NCBI GenBank assembly: GCA_013399695.1
Contig: VXAU01003549.1
Coordinates: 27,314-91,313, forward strand
Source: Formicarius rufipectus
Taxonomy: Eukaryota; Chordata; Aves; Passeriformes; Formicariidae
Direction: 5' to 3'
Length of the DNA: 64,000 nt
In this document: positions 62,163-64,000 of the stretch, piece by piece
How the letters are laid out: every line of letters starts with the position of its first letter
Numbering within the stretch: position 1 is the stretch's first letter
Position numbers and translations under genes: made by a program
Notes under the pieces: generated by a model
Told to the model about the DNA's origin: nothing
Databases searched by the model: none
The model's input: the letters and a program-made list of their open reading frames with translations, nothing else

Positions 62163-64000
62163 TACCTCCTCACCCCCCAACCAAAAGAACCAAATTCTGC
62201 TTTACAGAACTTTCTTTACTTTCTTCAGCTCCATGTTCTAGTTTGAATGAAACTGCCTTAAATACCCCTGAATTGCACCTTGACTCGTTCACTGTTACAT
62301 CACACACTCACAAACTTATCCATCAGTGCCACTGTTACTTTAAGCATCCCCCTTCTGTGTGCTGATGGCACTGGGGAACCATCCTGGCCTCTGGTGGTGC
62401 CTCACTCGTGTGGTTGCAGGGGGAACACGTGCAGGTTTATCCATAATGCATGGCACAGCAAAGAGGGTGATAAGAAGGTAGAGAAGCACTGCTCAGAGGC
62501 ACTGCTAGTGGAAGAGGTGCACACAGAACTACACATGTAGGTGTTTCTTGCTAGGGGTACTTGCCTTCCCCAGTAACACTATTTTGCAGTTCTTTTAAAT
62601 GAACAATTCCGTACAATGCTTAACTTAATGTAATGGATTGCTTTAAATAAATAAAGTTTGGGAGTTTGACACTACAGTTGGAGCTGATCTCCCTTTGAGT
62701 TTTACTATCATAGAAGTGCTGTTTGGATGTGTCATGAGGTTGAGCCTCCATTCCCCACCTGAGGAACAGCCCTGGCAGGTGATGCTCCAGGCAGTGCTCT
62801 GGAGTCTGCCTGAGCATAGCAACAGCCTCTTGAGACTTCTGTGTGGTGTTTAGGGGTTTGGGTAAGCCATTCTGATGGAAGCTGATGAAAAGCACTCTTT
62901 CTTGAAAGTAGCTGTGGGAAATTTTAAGGAAATCAATGGGAATATCAGCCGCAGAGCACAGGTAACGTAGCCAGTTTTCCTGGGGATTTGCTCTGTGGTG
63001 ATATGTCTTCCTATAAAGCACAGCACTGAAGTAAATGAAAATGAGGCAAAAGAGTGAAAATATTTGGTATGAAAGATGTGAACAGAAACTTATGCCTACA
63101 CCTTTTTCGAAGTTCTGGCTTCAGCAAGTTTATTCCCATTGCTTTGAATCCCTACAAAATGGGTGGGATTGAAGTTAAACATATTGCTTAACAAGATTAC
63201 AGTGGTATTTACCCTCATTACCTGGGCTCTGTCAATGTTACTGGGTCACCAAGTCATCAGTGTGTTCGATTATACTGCACTGAGACTAATTACACTGTGG
63301 TAGAGCAGGTGGAGGCCATAGAAAGGCACTGTTTCTTAGAAGCTCTGTGCTTTGTCACTTTCTGGATGAGCACTGCTTGGTAGTCTCTGGAAAGCAGACT
63401 TGATAAAATACAAAATTTGCTTGCCTGCAGATGCAAAGCCAGAGATCTTTGTATCTGATGTTTCATGATGGGGGTGAGGGAGTACTGAGTCTTTTTTTTT
63501 TTTGTTTCTTTTTTTGCCCTTTCACTTCTCTAATGTGAGCTTTGAAGTCACTCTAGTTGTGCAAAAAAACCCCAAATCAACCTGTTCCAGAAGGCAACTT
63601 AGCAACCTAAATAATTTTTTTGTTTGCTTTCAAATTCTTAAGCCTTTCTTTACTTTATCCATGACCCTCATACATATGATTTTTGTCCGAAATAATGTCT
63701 TTGCCACATAGTTGCACATTAAAAGCAAGGCCAAATATGGGAGAGTTATTGGGGAATTTTCTTTGTAATTCCTCTCCTCCTTTCCATATGGTTAATACCT
63801 TTTCATGCATAACTGTGACCTTGGCATAATTGAAAGATTCTGATGTCCTTGCAATTGCACCTGTTCTCACCAAGGCTGAGTTCAATTTCACGTCTTGTAA
63901 TTTGGGTATTCTTTGGGAGGAAAAAGACCTGAAAGGACTTGAAGCAGTAACCTACAGCAGATTTAGGGAGGAGCGGTTAAGAGCTGTCAGCTGGGGTCAC

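Larger units (their letters stand above)
41593..64000. other. Distal intergenic DNA without recognised genes
   Basis: The last 22 kb contains no supported exon. The longest frames (58959-59402 plus, 147 codons; 59232-59648 minus, 138; 62620-63021 minus, 133; 44585-44956 minus, 123) match nothing I know, and the first two overlap on opposite strands. Visible structure is restricted to T-tracts, short microsatellites, a near-perfect palindrome at 56343-56366, and AT-rich blocks at 45130-45480 and 56250-56480 that might be conserved non-coding elements. Confidence 0.65.

Noticed and set aside
62620..63021. Minus-strand frame of 133 codons
   Set aside because: No domain or family resemblance and no splice or promoter support; consistent with a chance frame.
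1..64000. CRISPR arrays, operons, riboswitches, tRNA or rRNA genes
   Set aside because: No regularly spaced repeats or structured RNA genes were recognised, and all evidence points to vertebrate nuclear DNA.

Overview
The window looks like a piece of a bird nuclear chromosome. It is AT-rich and almost gene-free, has single N gap characters at 195 and 25980, and carries avian-type repeats: two CR1 LINE 3' fragments and two solo retroviral LTRs. No bacterial, plasmid, phage or CRISPR features are visible. The species cannot be fixed from sequence alone.

Left edge (1 to about 4.9 kb): the end of one protein-coding gene on the + strand. Positions 1-1841 are intron. A pyrimidine-rich splice acceptor ends at 1841, and a terminal coding exon (1842-2173) encodes the last ~110 residues of DIPK2A (also C3orf58, DIA1, HASF, GoPro49), a secretory-pathway divergent protein kinase-like protein. 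A 3' UTR follows. It has several possible AATAAA polyadenylation signals at 2267, 2988, 4576 and 4824, and a short CR1 copy at 3896-3990.

Centre (about 4.9 to 38.4 kb): intergenic DNA with no convincing exons. It holds an ERVL-type solo LTR in minus orientation (15207-15640), a second, class II-like solo LTR (21259-21697, minus) flanked by the 6-base duplication catctt, short tandem and simple repeats, and many long T-tracts.

At 38.44-39.0 kb there is a sharp CpG island of about 550 bp, with roughly 50 CpGs by eye, standing alone in AT-rich DNA. It has no credible coding exon. It is the strongest unexplained signal here, and is either a promoter of an unannotated (probably non-coding) transcript or an orphan CpG-island enhancer.

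Right part (39.0-64 kb): more intergenic DNA with a CR1 fragment in minus orientation (41340-41592), homopolymer tracts, and a few AT-rich stretches dense in homeodomain, TEAD or forkhead-like words that could be conserved non-coding elements. These include a 24-bp near-perfect palindrome around an E-box at 56343-56366.

The only gene product supported is the C-terminus of DIPK2A. The rest reads as the downstream flank of that gene, which in mammals is a large gene desert (from memory). I saw no clearly new biological system. The CpG island, the LTR architecture and the candidate regulatory palindromes deserve a second look.
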